Shown piece by piece: positions 18,371 to 26,434 of a stretch of 64,000 bases of DNA. The notes below the pieces were generated by a model, which searched no databases, was not told the origin of the DNA, and saw only the letters and a program-made list of their open reading frames with translations. Source of the stretch: Sphingobium sp. WTD-1 (GTDB lineage Bacteria > Pseudomonadota > Alphaproteobacteria > Sphingomonadales > Sphingomonadaceae); assembly GCF_030128825.1 (NCBI RefSeq), contig NZ_CP119128.1, positions 124,001 through 188,000 on the forward strand, written 5' to 3'. The stretch's first letter is position 1. Each line of letters starts with the position of its first letter. The position numbers and the translations under genes are program-made.

Positions 18371-19378
18371 CTAGTTGGTGCGGCTGAGCGTACCGCCAGT
18401 GGCACGGCTTCCTGAGCCGCTACGGCGGGCGGAGCGCCATGCGCGTGCGACAGCGTTCGATGGCGCGTTGGACATTGCGCGCCCAATCATGGGTGCGACA
18501 TTGCCAGTGGCCGCGTTCGCGAACTGCGTGGCGAGTGATGCGCCACCGCCTCCGAGACCGGCAGCGAGGCCCGGAATTTGGAGGAAAAAGAAAAAACCCA
18601 GCACATAAAATGCGATAGCTCTGATCGCGATGACCGGAATGTTTGTGTCTCCGGTGAAGGCTTGGCTCATGAAATCTTCCCCAGTGTTACGGATGAAGAT
18701 TGTTAAGAGGAGTGCGAACGCAACCAGCATCACGTAGTTGATGACTGATCCAAGCCACGAAAAGAAAAAGGATCGGGTCGATTCGAATAGCAGTGCCGCA
18801 ACGAATATCGGCCCAACAACTGCTAAGAGCGCCAATGAAAATAGCGCGAAGGCGCAAATGGTGAAGCCGAGTGCCGCTGATAGAATGGCGAGTACCATTA
18901 GAATGAGGCAGTAAATTCCGGTGAAAAATATCTCGACTATATTGTTCGGTAGCCCAACGAGATTTTTCCCCGCAGCGGCTGTGCGGGCGTCCTGAATTTC
19001 CGTAATTTTGACTACGGTGTTGGATGCACCCCTGACCATCTGGTCGAAGAAGTCGCCAAGGCCATTAACGCTTGGCCCTCCGACCGCAGTCGCTACGTCA
19101 CGCGGTAGCCCATCCATGGTGAAGAGGCTTACGGATGCGCCATATAAGGTCGTGACAGCGAAAACGAGCGCCGCCAGTTTCATCCCACGATAGACAAATT
19201 CGCGGAACGGATATTCGACTGCCCCCCGAAGGATCGCGAGGCCCAGCAAGATAATATAGATTGTCACGCCTACCCGAAGGGGGCCTGAAATCCAGCCCAC
19301 CACACCCGCATAGGCAGCGATAACCCCAGCCAGTGCATCGTTTAGGTAAGTGAACATGGTCTGGAAGAGGTTTCCCAC
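18371..19378 (-). CDS. virB6: VirB6, T4SS polytopic membrane protein
   Basis: A 335-residue TrbL/VirB6-family protein with six or more hydrophobic helices, forming part of the inner-membrane DNA path. Helices are seen at about residues 32-50, 69-85, 140-195 and 205-280. The basic, Ser/Gly-rich C-terminal tail (ARSARRSGSGSRATGG) is typical of this family. Its bases are visibly more AT-rich than the flanking virB genes, which suggests a different history for this segment. Confidence 0.9.
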   Translation of the reverse strand: MGNLFQTMFTYLNDALAGVIAAYAGVVGWISGPLRVGVTIYIILLGLAILRGAVEYPFREFVYRGMKLAALVFAVTTLYGASVSLFTMDGLPRDVATAVGGPSVNGLGDFFDQMVRGASNTVVKITEIQDARTAAAGKNLVGLPNNIVEIFFTGIYCLILMVLAILSAALGFTICAFALFSLALLAVVGPIFVAALLFESTRSFFFSWLGSVINYVMLVAFALLLTIFIRNTGEDFMSQAFTGDTNIPVIAIRAIAFYVLGFFFFLQIPGLAAGLGGGGASLATQFANAATGNVAPMIGRAMSNAPSNAVARAWRSARRSGSGSRATGGTLSRTN

Positions 19379-19417
19379 TATCCTACCCCTTACTCGGTGG
19401 TGAGCATGAAAACTGGG

Positions 19418-19738
19418 TTAGAGACCCATTCCTTTTTTGAAGTCGTCTCTGTCTTTGCGGGATTTCAGTAGCTCGTTGGCGCTATCGACGTTGTTGCAGG
19501 TCGACACGACGATAGATGGCCAACTTGCAGGCGGCCGCTGTGACGATTTCCACTGAGCACAGACCGTCTCCATCTCTCCGCGCTCGGGCTGATGTTCGGC
19601 ATAAAATGCGACATCGCGCAGGGGCATGTCCGACCGTAGGTCATCGCCAGCCTGCTTTTCCTCCGACTTCGTACAGCCAGCGATCGCCATGACGGCCAAA
19701 GCAACGCCCAAACACCGAATATTCACATGGGGCATCAA
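19418..19738 (-). CDS. eexN: EexN-like entry-exclusion lipoprotein
   Basis: A 106-residue lipoprotein with a lipobox AIAGC near residues 18-22. The short mature region has the pattern of EexN proteins: a Tyr-Ala-Glu-His segment (VAFYAEHQPERGEMETVC) and a later CNNVDSANELLKSRK. EexN proteins block entry of a second copy of the same conjugative element. It lies between virB5 and virB6 and overlaps the virB5 stop by four bases. The name rests on pattern and place, not on a search. Confidence 0.75.
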   Translation of the reverse strand: MMPHVNIRCLGVALAVMAIAGCTKSEEKQAGDDLRSDMPLRDVAFYAEHQPERGEMETVCAQWKSSQRPPASWPSIVVSTCNNVDSANELLKSRKDRDDFKKGMGL

Positions 19739-20451
19739 TCGATTCCCATCCCAGCTTTGAAATCAGCACGGTCGGATTGCTGCAAAGCGACATATCGCTG
19801 GTAATCAGCTTCAGCCTTCGCACGGCGCTGAAGCTCCACCGCTTGCAACGCCATCTGGTCGTTCATCATCTGCGCCTGTTCCAGTTGCAGCCGAGCCGAC
19901 ATATCGGCCCGCTCCGCAGCCGATGTCGCACTGCCAAGGCGGCCGCGTAGCTCTTCCAGCCCTTCGCGGCGGCTTGTGACCGCATCGCCGACGTTGCTGG
20001 CAAGGCCGGTAGATACCGCCGCTTCGCGTGCGCCCTGCTCATAGGCGGCGCGCTCGCTTTCCGTAGAGGCTTGTGACGAACGGCCGATGAGATCTTGATA
20101 GACATCGTTCGCCTTGCCGCGCAGGCCGCCTACGACATCGACATTGCCGTTCGTGTAGCCGTCGAGGCTGGACGACGAGACATCGCTTGTGCGCAGCATG
20201 TCGCTCTTGAGCTGGTTGGCAACATTGCTGATGTCGGTCGCCTTATTGAGATCGCGATACAGCGATTGCGCTTGCTCGATCTGCTGCTTGCCTTGAAGGA
20301 TGGCTTGGCGGGCCTGCTCCAATTGCTTGATCTGCTGCGCAAAGGCTCGTGGATCGAACACGATCCCGGTGCCAAGCTGGGCCTGCGCCGTCCCGGCGCA
20401 CATGAGCGCGGACCCAGCCAGCGCGATGGTGACACCCTTCAAACGACGCAT
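19735..20451 (-). CDS. virB5: VirB5/TrbJ, minor pilus protein
   Basis: A 238-residue exported helical protein thought to sit at the pilus tip and to act in recipient contact. The signal peptide ends GTAQAQ near residue 24. The mature start FDPRAFAQQIKQLEQARQAI is the usual TrbJ/VirB5 opening, and the rest is long Gln- and Arg-rich coiled-coil helices. It lies just downstream of virB4. Confidence 0.88.
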   Translation of the reverse strand: MRRLKGVTIALAGSALMCAGTAQAQLGTGIVFDPRAFAQQIKQLEQARQAILQGKQQIEQAQSLYRDLNKATDISNVANQLKSDMLRTSDVSSSSLDGYTNGNVDVVGGLRGKANDVYQDLIGRSSQASTESERAAYEQGAREAAVSTGLASNVGDAVTSRREGLEELRGRLGSATSAAERADMSARLQLEQAQMMNDQMALQAVELQRRAKAEADYQRYVALQQSDRADFKAGMGID

Positions 20452-20463
20452 GTCATTTCTCCT

Positions 20464-22854
20464 TCAGCTTGGGCGGCGACGTTGGTGGAAGATCGGGAGC
20501 CAGGTCGCCGGGTCCGGCCCAAATTCGGCAGCGGTTTCGATCGCTATGGAGGTGGTTTCCGCGCGGCCCGACAGCACGGCCAGTTCATCGTCGAGGCCGG
20601 TCAGGTCCAGTTCGACAACCACGCTGTCATGGCCCTGCTTCACCAGAAATTTGCGGGATTCCGGGGAAAGCTCTTCGCGGATGAGCTGATATTCGGCGTC
20701 CGTCAGCGAGAAGCCGTCAACATAATCGCGGCGTGCGCCCTTGGGATTTGGCAGCATCACCTGGGTCGCAACCTGTTCAAGAATGGAATGGGCAATGTCG
20801 CTCTTGAGGGCGTCAGCCGGCGACTGCGTGGCAAACACCATAAGCGCGTTGCGCTTCCGGTAAGTTTTCAAGCCGTCCTGGGCGAAGGAACGGAACGCCT
20901 CGTCGCCCAACGCCTTCCAGAACTCGTCGACGGCGATGATCGTGCGCTCGCCCGTCAGCAGCTTGTCGATCCGATGGAAGAGGTAAAGCATCACCGGCGC
21001 GCGGATTTCGCCATTGTCGAGGAAGTCCGTCATGTCGAAGCCGATGAAGCGGGTATCGAGTGTCATTTCGTCGGCCGCATTGTCGAAGACCCACCCCATC
21101 GATCCACGCGCCGTCCACTTTTCCAGGCGCGCGCCGATCCCGCTTGCGTCCGCCATGCCGAGCATGGTGCGCAGAGCATCGAGCGATCGATCTTCACGGG
21201 GCAGTCGCATCACTGCGGCGATCCCCTCGTCGATCATCCGCTCCTCCTGAACCGAAATCGGGCGGCTTTCCGTGCGGACGAGCTGGCGCACGAAAAGGGA
21301 CAGCCAGGCCCGGTCTTCGGCGGTATTTTCCAATGCTTTGAGGGGCGCAAAGCCAGTGGGCGTCCCATTCGCCAAAGCGAGATATGTCCCCCCGGATGCC
21401 AGCACGAAAATCTGCGCACCGCGATCCTTGTCGATGAATATCTGCCTCGCGCCGGTCTTTTCTGCCTGCGCCATGAGGAAATTGACGATGACGGTCTTGC
21501 CCCCGCCAGAGGGGCCAATGACGAGCGTGTGGCCGAGATCGCGCTTGTGGAAGCTGAAGAAATAGGGACTGCGCGCGCTTGTCTTCATGAGGGCGATGGC
21601 ATCACCCCAATGATTGCCGATGGCGAGGCCCGCTGGATAGGTGTGGAAGGGAGAGAAGGCGGCGAAATTGAGCGACGTGATCGGAGCCGGTCTGGCACGC
21701 CATGCGAAATTGCCGACAAGCTGGCTCCAATACGCAGCCTCCAGCGCAGCTCCCTCGCGCGCGGCCACCATACCGGTATCGGCAAGAGCAGCGCGTGCGA
21801 TCGACATATTATCGCGTAGGCCCTTGAGGCTGTCGGAATAGACTGCCAGCGTAAAATGATGGTCGCCCAGCACGAAGCGGTTCGACATCAGATCGTCGGC
21901 AGCGTCTTCGAGATCGAGCATCTGACTGACGGCACGATCGTCGGCGTTTTCCATCTGCTTCTGGCGCAGCCGGAACCGCTCTGATGCGGCAGCACGGCCC
22001 AAGAACGTGAAAGATTGGGTGAGGACGAACCCGAAATCGACGGCGAGCAGCGATTCAAACTGGCGCGGCGTCGTAAAGGCCGGATATTCCCGAATGCCGA
22101 AGATGCCGCCAAACGCGCTGCGATCCGCATCGCGGACCTCGACCGTCTCGCCACCGAAGATGACGCGCTGACGGTATAGCGCACTGCCAAGGTGGCCACG
22201 AATGATCGGAACCCGGCGATGCCGTCCCGTCATCACCATTTCCGCGACTTCCATAGTCTCGGAGAATTTGAGGCCGTTATGCCCATAGATCGCCAGTCTG
22301 CGCGGCGAGCAACGGTCCATCAGCTTTTCGAAATCACGCGCCTTGTCTTCCAGCGCTTCGAGAAGATCGGCGTCGATCGCGTCGGCTTCGGCGTTCGCGC
22401 GGGCTTTGCTTTTGAAGAGCTGGACCAGCTTGTCGGCGCCATGGATGGCAGGACGCAGCACGAGCGTCACAAAGAAGCGGTTGATGAACATCCGCTCCTT
22501 GTTCATCCGCGCAAAATAAGCAGCATCGAGGTCGCGCGCGAAGCGAGAGCGAAAGTTGCCGCCGGGATATTGTTCAACCCGCGCCCGAACCAGATGCGTC
22601 CAGATCGACAGCCGATCATCATGGAGGTTGCGCAGCATGCCGTTGAGCTTGGCGTGCCAGTCGTTGAGATCGCGAACGTCGGCGGTTTCGAAGGCACGTC
22701 CTTGTAATTCGAACGTCAGCATGATGGCGCCGGAATCGAGTGCAACCACCTCGTCGGTGACATGGCGCGCATAGGGCAGGAATTTGGTCGGCAGCACTTC
22801 CTTGAGCGCCACCTTCAAGGGCACCTGGTCGGACAGGCGGCTCGCTTTAGGCAT
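20464..22854 (-). CDS. virB4: VirB4, T4SS ATPase
   Basis: A 796-residue ATPase, full length for VirB4, that drives pilus assembly and substrate transfer at the inner membrane. The N-terminal CagE/TrbE domain covers about residues 1-400. The C-terminal RecA-like domain has Walker A GPSGGGKTVIV near residue 445, Walker B TIIAVDEFWKAL near 640 and the later FATQSPADAL. Its start overlaps the virB3 stop. It appears intact. Confidence 0.95.
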   Translation of the reverse strand: MPKASRLSDQVPLKVALKEVLPTKFLPYARHVTDEVVALDSGAIMLTFELQGRAFETADVRDLNDWHAKLNGMLRNLHDDRLSIWTHLVRARVEQYPGGNFRSRFARDLDAAYFARMNKERMFINRFFVTLVLRPAIHGADKLVQLFKSKARANAEADAIDADLLEALEDKARDFEKLMDRCSPRRLAIYGHNGLKFSETMEVAEMVMTGRHRRVPIIRGHLGSALYRQRVIFGGETVEVRDADRSAFGGIFGIREYPAFTTPRQFESLLAVDFGFVLTQSFTFLGRAAASERFRLRQKQMENADDRAVSQMLDLEDAADDLMSNRFVLGDHHFTLAVYSDSLKGLRDNMSIARAALADTGMVAAREGAALEAAYWSQLVGNFAWRARPAPITSLNFAAFSPFHTYPAGLAIGNHWGDAIALMKTSARSPYFFSFHKRDLGHTLVIGPSGGGKTVIVNFLMAQAEKTGARQIFIDKDRGAQIFVLASGGTYLALANGTPTGFAPLKALENTAEDRAWLSLFVRQLVRTESRPISVQEERMIDEGIAAVMRLPREDRSLDALRTMLGMADASGIGARLEKWTARGSMGWVFDNAADEMTLDTRFIGFDMTDFLDNGEIRAPVMLYLFHRIDKLLTGERTIIAVDEFWKALGDEAFRSFAQDGLKTYRKRNALMVFATQSPADALKSDIAHSILEQVATQVMLPNPKGARRDYVDGFSLTDAEYQLIREELSPESRKFLVKQGHDSVVVELDLTGLDDELAVLSGRAETTSIAIETAAEFGPDPATWLPIFHQRRRPS

Positions 22855-23170
22855 GGCGACCGAACCCCTTGCGCTTGATGCCTTTGAGCGGGAGGGGTGT
22901 GTAGCTGGACCCGCCCCAGAAGGCGCGATTGCGGTTCGCTGCCTTGGTGCGTCCCCACAGGAAGATCAGCCGAAACGCATTGACGTCGTGGCGCACGATC
23001 AGCCGTGAAATGCCGAACAGCACCGCCGCAATGACCGCTGCATAAACCGGATTGTTGAACCCGATTAGCACGATCACTGAGGATAGAAGGATGACGACGG
23101 CTGCCTCAATTGGGATTCCGGCGAAAAGCGCAGGGCGCGTCACCGCCAGAAACAGCGGGTTGCGCGCCAT
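22847..23170 (-). CDS. virB3: VirB3, T4SS inner-membrane protein
   Basis: A 107-residue small membrane protein that works with VirB4. The typical opening is MARNPLFLAVTRPALFAGIP, followed by two membrane helices (AAVVILLSSVIVLIG and VYAAVIAAVLFGISRL) and a basic C-terminal tail with FWGGSSYTPLPL. The Met at 23170 fits the family start; an ATG seven codons upstream (23191) is also possible. Confidence 0.92.
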   Translation of the reverse strand: MARNPLFLAVTRPALFAGIPIEAAVVILLSSVIVLIGFNNPVYAAVIAAVLFGISRLIVRHDVNAFRLIFLWGRTKAANRNRAFWGGSSYTPLPLKGIKRKGFGRHA

Positions 23171-23248
23171 GATTTCCCGTTCCTCGTTCATATAATGCAA
23201 CCTCCGTCCTTGACGGTGATGGCGGGGCGCTGCGCACCCGCCCAAGCC

Positions 23249-23617
23249 TCAGCCGGCGTTGAGCTGATCGACGATCCAGGGCGCTGAGAAGATCAGCGCG
23301 ATGCCGATGATGACCGTCACCAGCGCGCCCGTGTTCACTCGCCCTGTCAGCCAGCCAAATCCAGCGGCGATGATCGCCAGAATGGCGACCGTGCGCAGGA
23401 GACCATTGCTGAGAAGGTTCAGCACGGACTGGCCGAAACTTTCGAGGTTCGTTTGCGCCAGCGCCGGTTCTGCCGACAGAAGCGATGCCAATGCCACCAG
23501 GCCGATCATCGATAGGAAGCGCGCCAGTCTGCGGTGGCGTGCCGACATAGCATCGATGCGAGCAGCGACGCGCGATCGGAATGGAAGCGTCGGCACGCCG
23601 AGCGACACAAGGTTCAT
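23249..23617 (-). CDS. virB2: VirB2, major pilin
   Basis: A 122-residue pilin precursor. A long signal region ends near AEPALAQ (about residue 56), followed by the two-helix mature pilin (LLRTVAILAIIAAGFGWL and ALVTVIIGIALIFSAPWIVDQL). The size of the mature part, about 66 residues, is right for VirB2. Its ATG overlaps the virB1 stop by four bases. Confidence 0.92.
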   Translation of the reverse strand: MNLVSLGVPTLPFRSRVAARIDAMSARHRRLARFLSMIGLVALASLLSAEPALAQTNLESFGQSVLNLLSNGLLRTVAILAIIAAGFGWLTGRVNTGALVTVIIGIALIFSAPWIVDQLNAG

Positions 23618-24300
23618 CGGTTGTCTCCTTCTCCGGCGAGCCTCGCTCGCTCAAATTCCGCCTTCGCGAACACGTCCCACGATGGCGGCGGGGGGGTGGG
23701 GATGGCTTGCGCCTGTCCCGTGTCGGACGCGTTTTCCTCGACCAGTGCGGCCAGCATCGTCGCCGGGGCCAAAGTAGCAGTGTCAGGGGCACTGGAAACG
23801 GTAATAGGGTGGGCTGCGACGGGCATGGCCGTGTCGGCGATGCCGGCGTTGCCGACCACGCGGCCGACATAGCCATTGGCAAAGCCACGCGATTTCGAGC
23901 CTGTGTTGTACATGGAAAGCGCTATGCGCAGCGCCCGTTGCGGGTGATGAGCAGCCCTGACTTGTCGGTAATTGCCAGCGAGCACTGCGCCGGCAGCTGC
24001 GAGATTAGTGCAGGGTTCGAAGACAGTATCCCATGTGAGGCCAAGGGCCTTCATGTTTCGGGAATTAATCTGCCCAAGCCCCAAGTCGACCGAATAGCCT
24101 TTGGCGACATAGGCACGCGATACTGCGATTGCCTGCGGCAACGTGGTTGGCTGGGAAACCTTGCGCGCCAATCCGTTGACGTTGATCGCCAGTTCATAGC
24201 CCTGGCTTTCGGTCTGGACGATCGCCGCAATCGTCTCCGGAGCTACATCAGGCGCGCATTGCGCGGCGAGACCCAGAATTGCTGCGGCGGAGAGCGTCAC
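23614..24300 (-). CDS. virB1: VirB1, lytic transglycosylase
   Basis: A periplasmic enzyme of about 228 residues that opens peptidoglycan for T4SS assembly. The catalytic Glu lies in AIVQTESQGYELAI, followed by the SLT signatures GLGQINSRNMKALG and ALSMYNTGSKSRGFANGYV. A Pro-rich tail (AIPTPPPPSWDVF) follows. I place the start at the GTG at 24300, with AGGAGAGGTG directly upstream. The frame is open to 24471, but that part does not look like protein. First gene of the virB operon. Confidence 0.9.
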   Translation of the reverse strand: MTLSAAAILGLAAQCAPDVAPETIAAIVQTESQGYELAINVNGLARKVSQPTTLPQAIAVSRAYVAKGYSVDLGLGQINSRNMKALGLTWDTVFEPCTNLAAAGAVLAGNYRQVRAAHHPQRALRIALSMYNTGSKSRGFANGYVGRVVGNAGIADTAMPVAAHPITVSSAPDTATLAPATMLAALVEENASDTGQAQAIPTPPPPSWDVFAKAEFERARLAGEGDNR

Positions 24301-24561
24301 ATCACCTCTCCTGCCGTGTCGAAACGTCAGGAGAGATGCATAGCCGCCTTGCTCCAATGACGCCGGAAGCGAGGAGAAATTCGGCTGAATTTGCCGGATG
24401 AGCTGCACTCGACGCGAGATATGGCGCGATGCACAACACGGATGAACACAAGCGATTTGCCATGTTTTCACTCCATTTGTGAAAACAGGCTATGTTAAGA
24501 AATCAGCCTTGGCCACCCCGAAAGCGACAAAGGTTCATTCTGGAGGCATCAATCCATCCCG

Positions 24562-24849
24562 CTAAAATGTCGCCTCGTCCTTCATTCCGGGATAGGGGTG
24601 CAAACTTATTACGCCTTCGTACCCGTAGCCCATAATGATATGTCGGATCGCGGAAGAAGCGCGTTTATACAATCGGATGCGCTTTTTATCGTATAATCCG
24701 ACATGGAACAGCGCGGTGCCGCGCCAGCTCACGCGGATATTTATGTGCCACTTGCCGGAGTCATGCTGGCAGACGTGAACATCTGTGATCGTCCCGCCTG
24801 GAGGGCGCTGCGTCGTGAGTTCCCGTTCAAGAAGTAGCTCTAATTCCAT
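24562..24849 (-). CDS. Small protein of unknown function upstream of virB
   Basis: A 95-residue soluble protein with regular beta-strand-like segments (DVHVCQHDSGKWHINIRVSW, ALFHVGLYDKKRIRLYKRASSA). No motif is recognised. It is on the same strand as the virB operon but 261 bases away, and divergent from the primase-like gene. The gap 24301-24561 contains nothing I can name apart from the presumed virB promoter. Confidence 0.6.
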   Translation of the reverse strand: MELELLLERELTTQRPPGGTITDVHVCQHDSGKWHINIRVSWRGTALFHVGLYDKKRIRLYKRASSAIRHIIMGYGYEGVISLHPYPGMKDEATF

Positions 24850-24940
24850 TGCTATCCTACAAGCGATTTAACGTGTTTTCGCTGGTGTCACATATCGCCC
24901 TGCGATACCGTGATCCCGCACTTCAACGGAGGTCTCTTAA

Positions 24941-25822
24941 ATGGCCCGACGGCATACCGCCACGATTGAGGATCAGGCAGATCGAATTGTCCGGCAGCTT
25001 GGTGGTCGGTGGACCGGCGATTTTGCGATGTGCAAATGTCCAGCCCATGCCGATGGGAAGGCAAGCCTTTCTATCCGCGTTGGTGATCGCGCCGTGCTGT
25101 TCCATTGCTTCGCCGGATGCACGGCAGAGGCGATCATGGCGGCTCTGCGGTCGGGCAAGATCCTTGCCCCGCCCAATCATGATCCGGGCCAGCGCCAAGA
25201 GGGCAAGGCCGATCTCAACAAGGTCGCTCTGTCCGTCTGGCGCCATGCCGATCCCTTTCCCGGCAGCTTGGCCGATCGGTATCTGCGGACACGGGCAATC
25301 GTGCCGCACGGGATCAACGCGCGTTTCGATCCGCGTTGTCAGTGCGGCGCAGGGGCCGCCAAGGCGTTCGCCCCGGCGCTGATCGTGCCGATCGAAGAAG
25401 ACGCCGGCGTCGTCGCGATCCACCGCACCTTCCTGACCCCAGATGGGCGCTGGAAAGCCGAAATGGAGGAACCCAAGCGGATGCTGGGCAATCCTGGCGT
25501 CGGTGCGGTGCGCTGGGGTGGCATCCCTGCCGACGGCGTGCTGCGCCTTGCTGAAGGGGTGGAGGATGCGGCCAGCGTCATGAACCTGCTCGAACCCGGT
25601 CACTTCGTATGGCCGGTGCTCGGGATCGAGCGGTATCAGGGCATCGCCATTCCCGAGAGCGTTCATACGGTCATTCTCTACAGCCAGCATGGCATTGAGG
25701 CTGCGCGCGCGGTGGAACGGGCTACGCCTCACCTCACCGGGAATGGCCGCCGGCTGCACACCAAATTGCCGCCGCATAGCGGTGACTGGAATGACCTTCT
25801 GCGCGAGATTCGTGCGACATGA
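24941..25822 (+). CDS. CHC2/Toprim primase-like protein
   Basis: A 293-residue protein with an N-terminal CHC2-type zinc finger (CKCPAHADGKASLSI and LFHCFAGC, about residues 29-66) and a C-terminal Toprim-like part with LAEGVEDAASVMNLL near residue 205. In active Toprim domains the next strand ends in a DxD motif. Here it reads VILYSQHGIEAA, so the acidic pair is missing and catalysis is uncertain. Such proteins are carried by conjugative plasmids to prime the transferred strand. ACGGAGGT precedes the ATG. It overlaps the next gene by four bases. Confidence 0.85.
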   Translation: MARRHTATIEDQADRIVRQLGGRWTGDFAMCKCPAHADGKASLSIRVGDRAVLFHCFAGCTAEAIMAALRSGKILAPPNHDPGQRQEGKADLNKVALSVWRHADPFPGSLADRYLRTRAIVPHGINARFDPRCQCGAGAAKAFAPALIVPIEEDAGVVAIHRTFLTPDGRWKAEMEEPKRMLGNPGVGAVRWGGIPADGVLRLAEGVEDAASVMNLLEPGHFVWPVLGIERYQGIAIPESVHTVILYSQHGIEAARAVERATPHLTGNGRRLHTKLPPHSGDWNDLLREIRAT

Positions 25823-26403
25823 AGCTGTTTCCCGGTGTTCCGCCCTTCCAGCGGTGGATGATGGCTACGACCTTTGTGGTGGTGGCAGTCTATTCCATCT
25901 CGCAGAACAAAAGCTCACTCGTCGAAGCGGCACAGACCAAACTCTCATCGCCCTCCCCACGGATTATCGATGGCGACACCGTGGATTTTCCCAACGGTCG
26001 GGTGCGCGTCGTCGGCATCGATGCTCCAGACGATGATCGTCCTCAACTCAAGGTATTGGCGAGCGAGGCGTTGCGCGGGTTGGCCGCCCGCGACGGCGGA
26101 TTGACCTGCTCAGTTTCGTTGTTCGATTATGCCCTGCGTCGCGAAGAGCAATGCCGCTCGTCCCCGAAGAGCTATGGGCGCCTGAACCTGTCATGCCGTT
26201 TCATCCGCAACAATGCCAGTGTGGGTGCGACAATGGTCGCACAGGGTTATGCGGTCGATTATCGCGCTTATTCCGGCGGAGCATATATGGATTTGATGCG
26301 CGACGCAGCGGAGCGCCGCGCTGGTTTGTGGGGCATCGACTATAACAGGATGAGAGAGCTGGCTATCCAGCGCGCGCGGCTTCCTGCCGGTTGTTCGAAA
26401 TAA
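25819..26403 (+). CDS. Staphylococcal-nuclease-like thermonuclease, exported or anchored
   Basis: A 194-residue SNase-family protein. A hydrophobic N-terminal segment (about residues 11-24, MMATTFVVVAVYSI) targets it to the membrane or periplasm. The SNase core shows IIDGDTVDFPNGRVRVVGIDAPD and VAQGYAVDYRAYSGGAY to GLWGIDY. Four Cys may form disulfides. The gene is common beside T4SS operons; a role in degrading incoming or released nucleic acid is inference. It is coupled to the primase-like gene. Confidence 0.85.
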   Translation: MKLFPGVPPFQRWMMATTFVVVAVYSISQNKSSLVEAAQTKLSSPSPRIIDGDTVDFPNGRVRVVGIDAPDDDRPQLKVLASEALRGLAARDGGLTCSVSLFDYALRREEQCRSSPKSYGRLNLSCRFIRNNASVGATMVAQGYAVDYRAYSGGAYMDLMRDAAERRAGLWGIDYNRMRELAIQRARLPAGCSK

Positions 26404-26430
26404 GTGCCACCCCATTCGGAGGTGGCACTT
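26402..26430. terminator. Hairpin between convergent nuclease and TonB receptor genes
   Basis: A perfect 10-bp stem AAGTGCCACC / GGTGGCACTT with a 9-base loop. It starts at the nuclease stop codon and lies between convergent genes, so it probably terminates both ways. Confidence 0.75.
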
Positions 26431-26434
26431 GAGT

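Noticed and set aside
20095..21819. Long plus-strand open frame of 574 codons opposite virB4/virB5
   Set aside because: It is antisense to convincing virB genes with Walker motifs; its product has no motif and arises from GC-rich codon bias.
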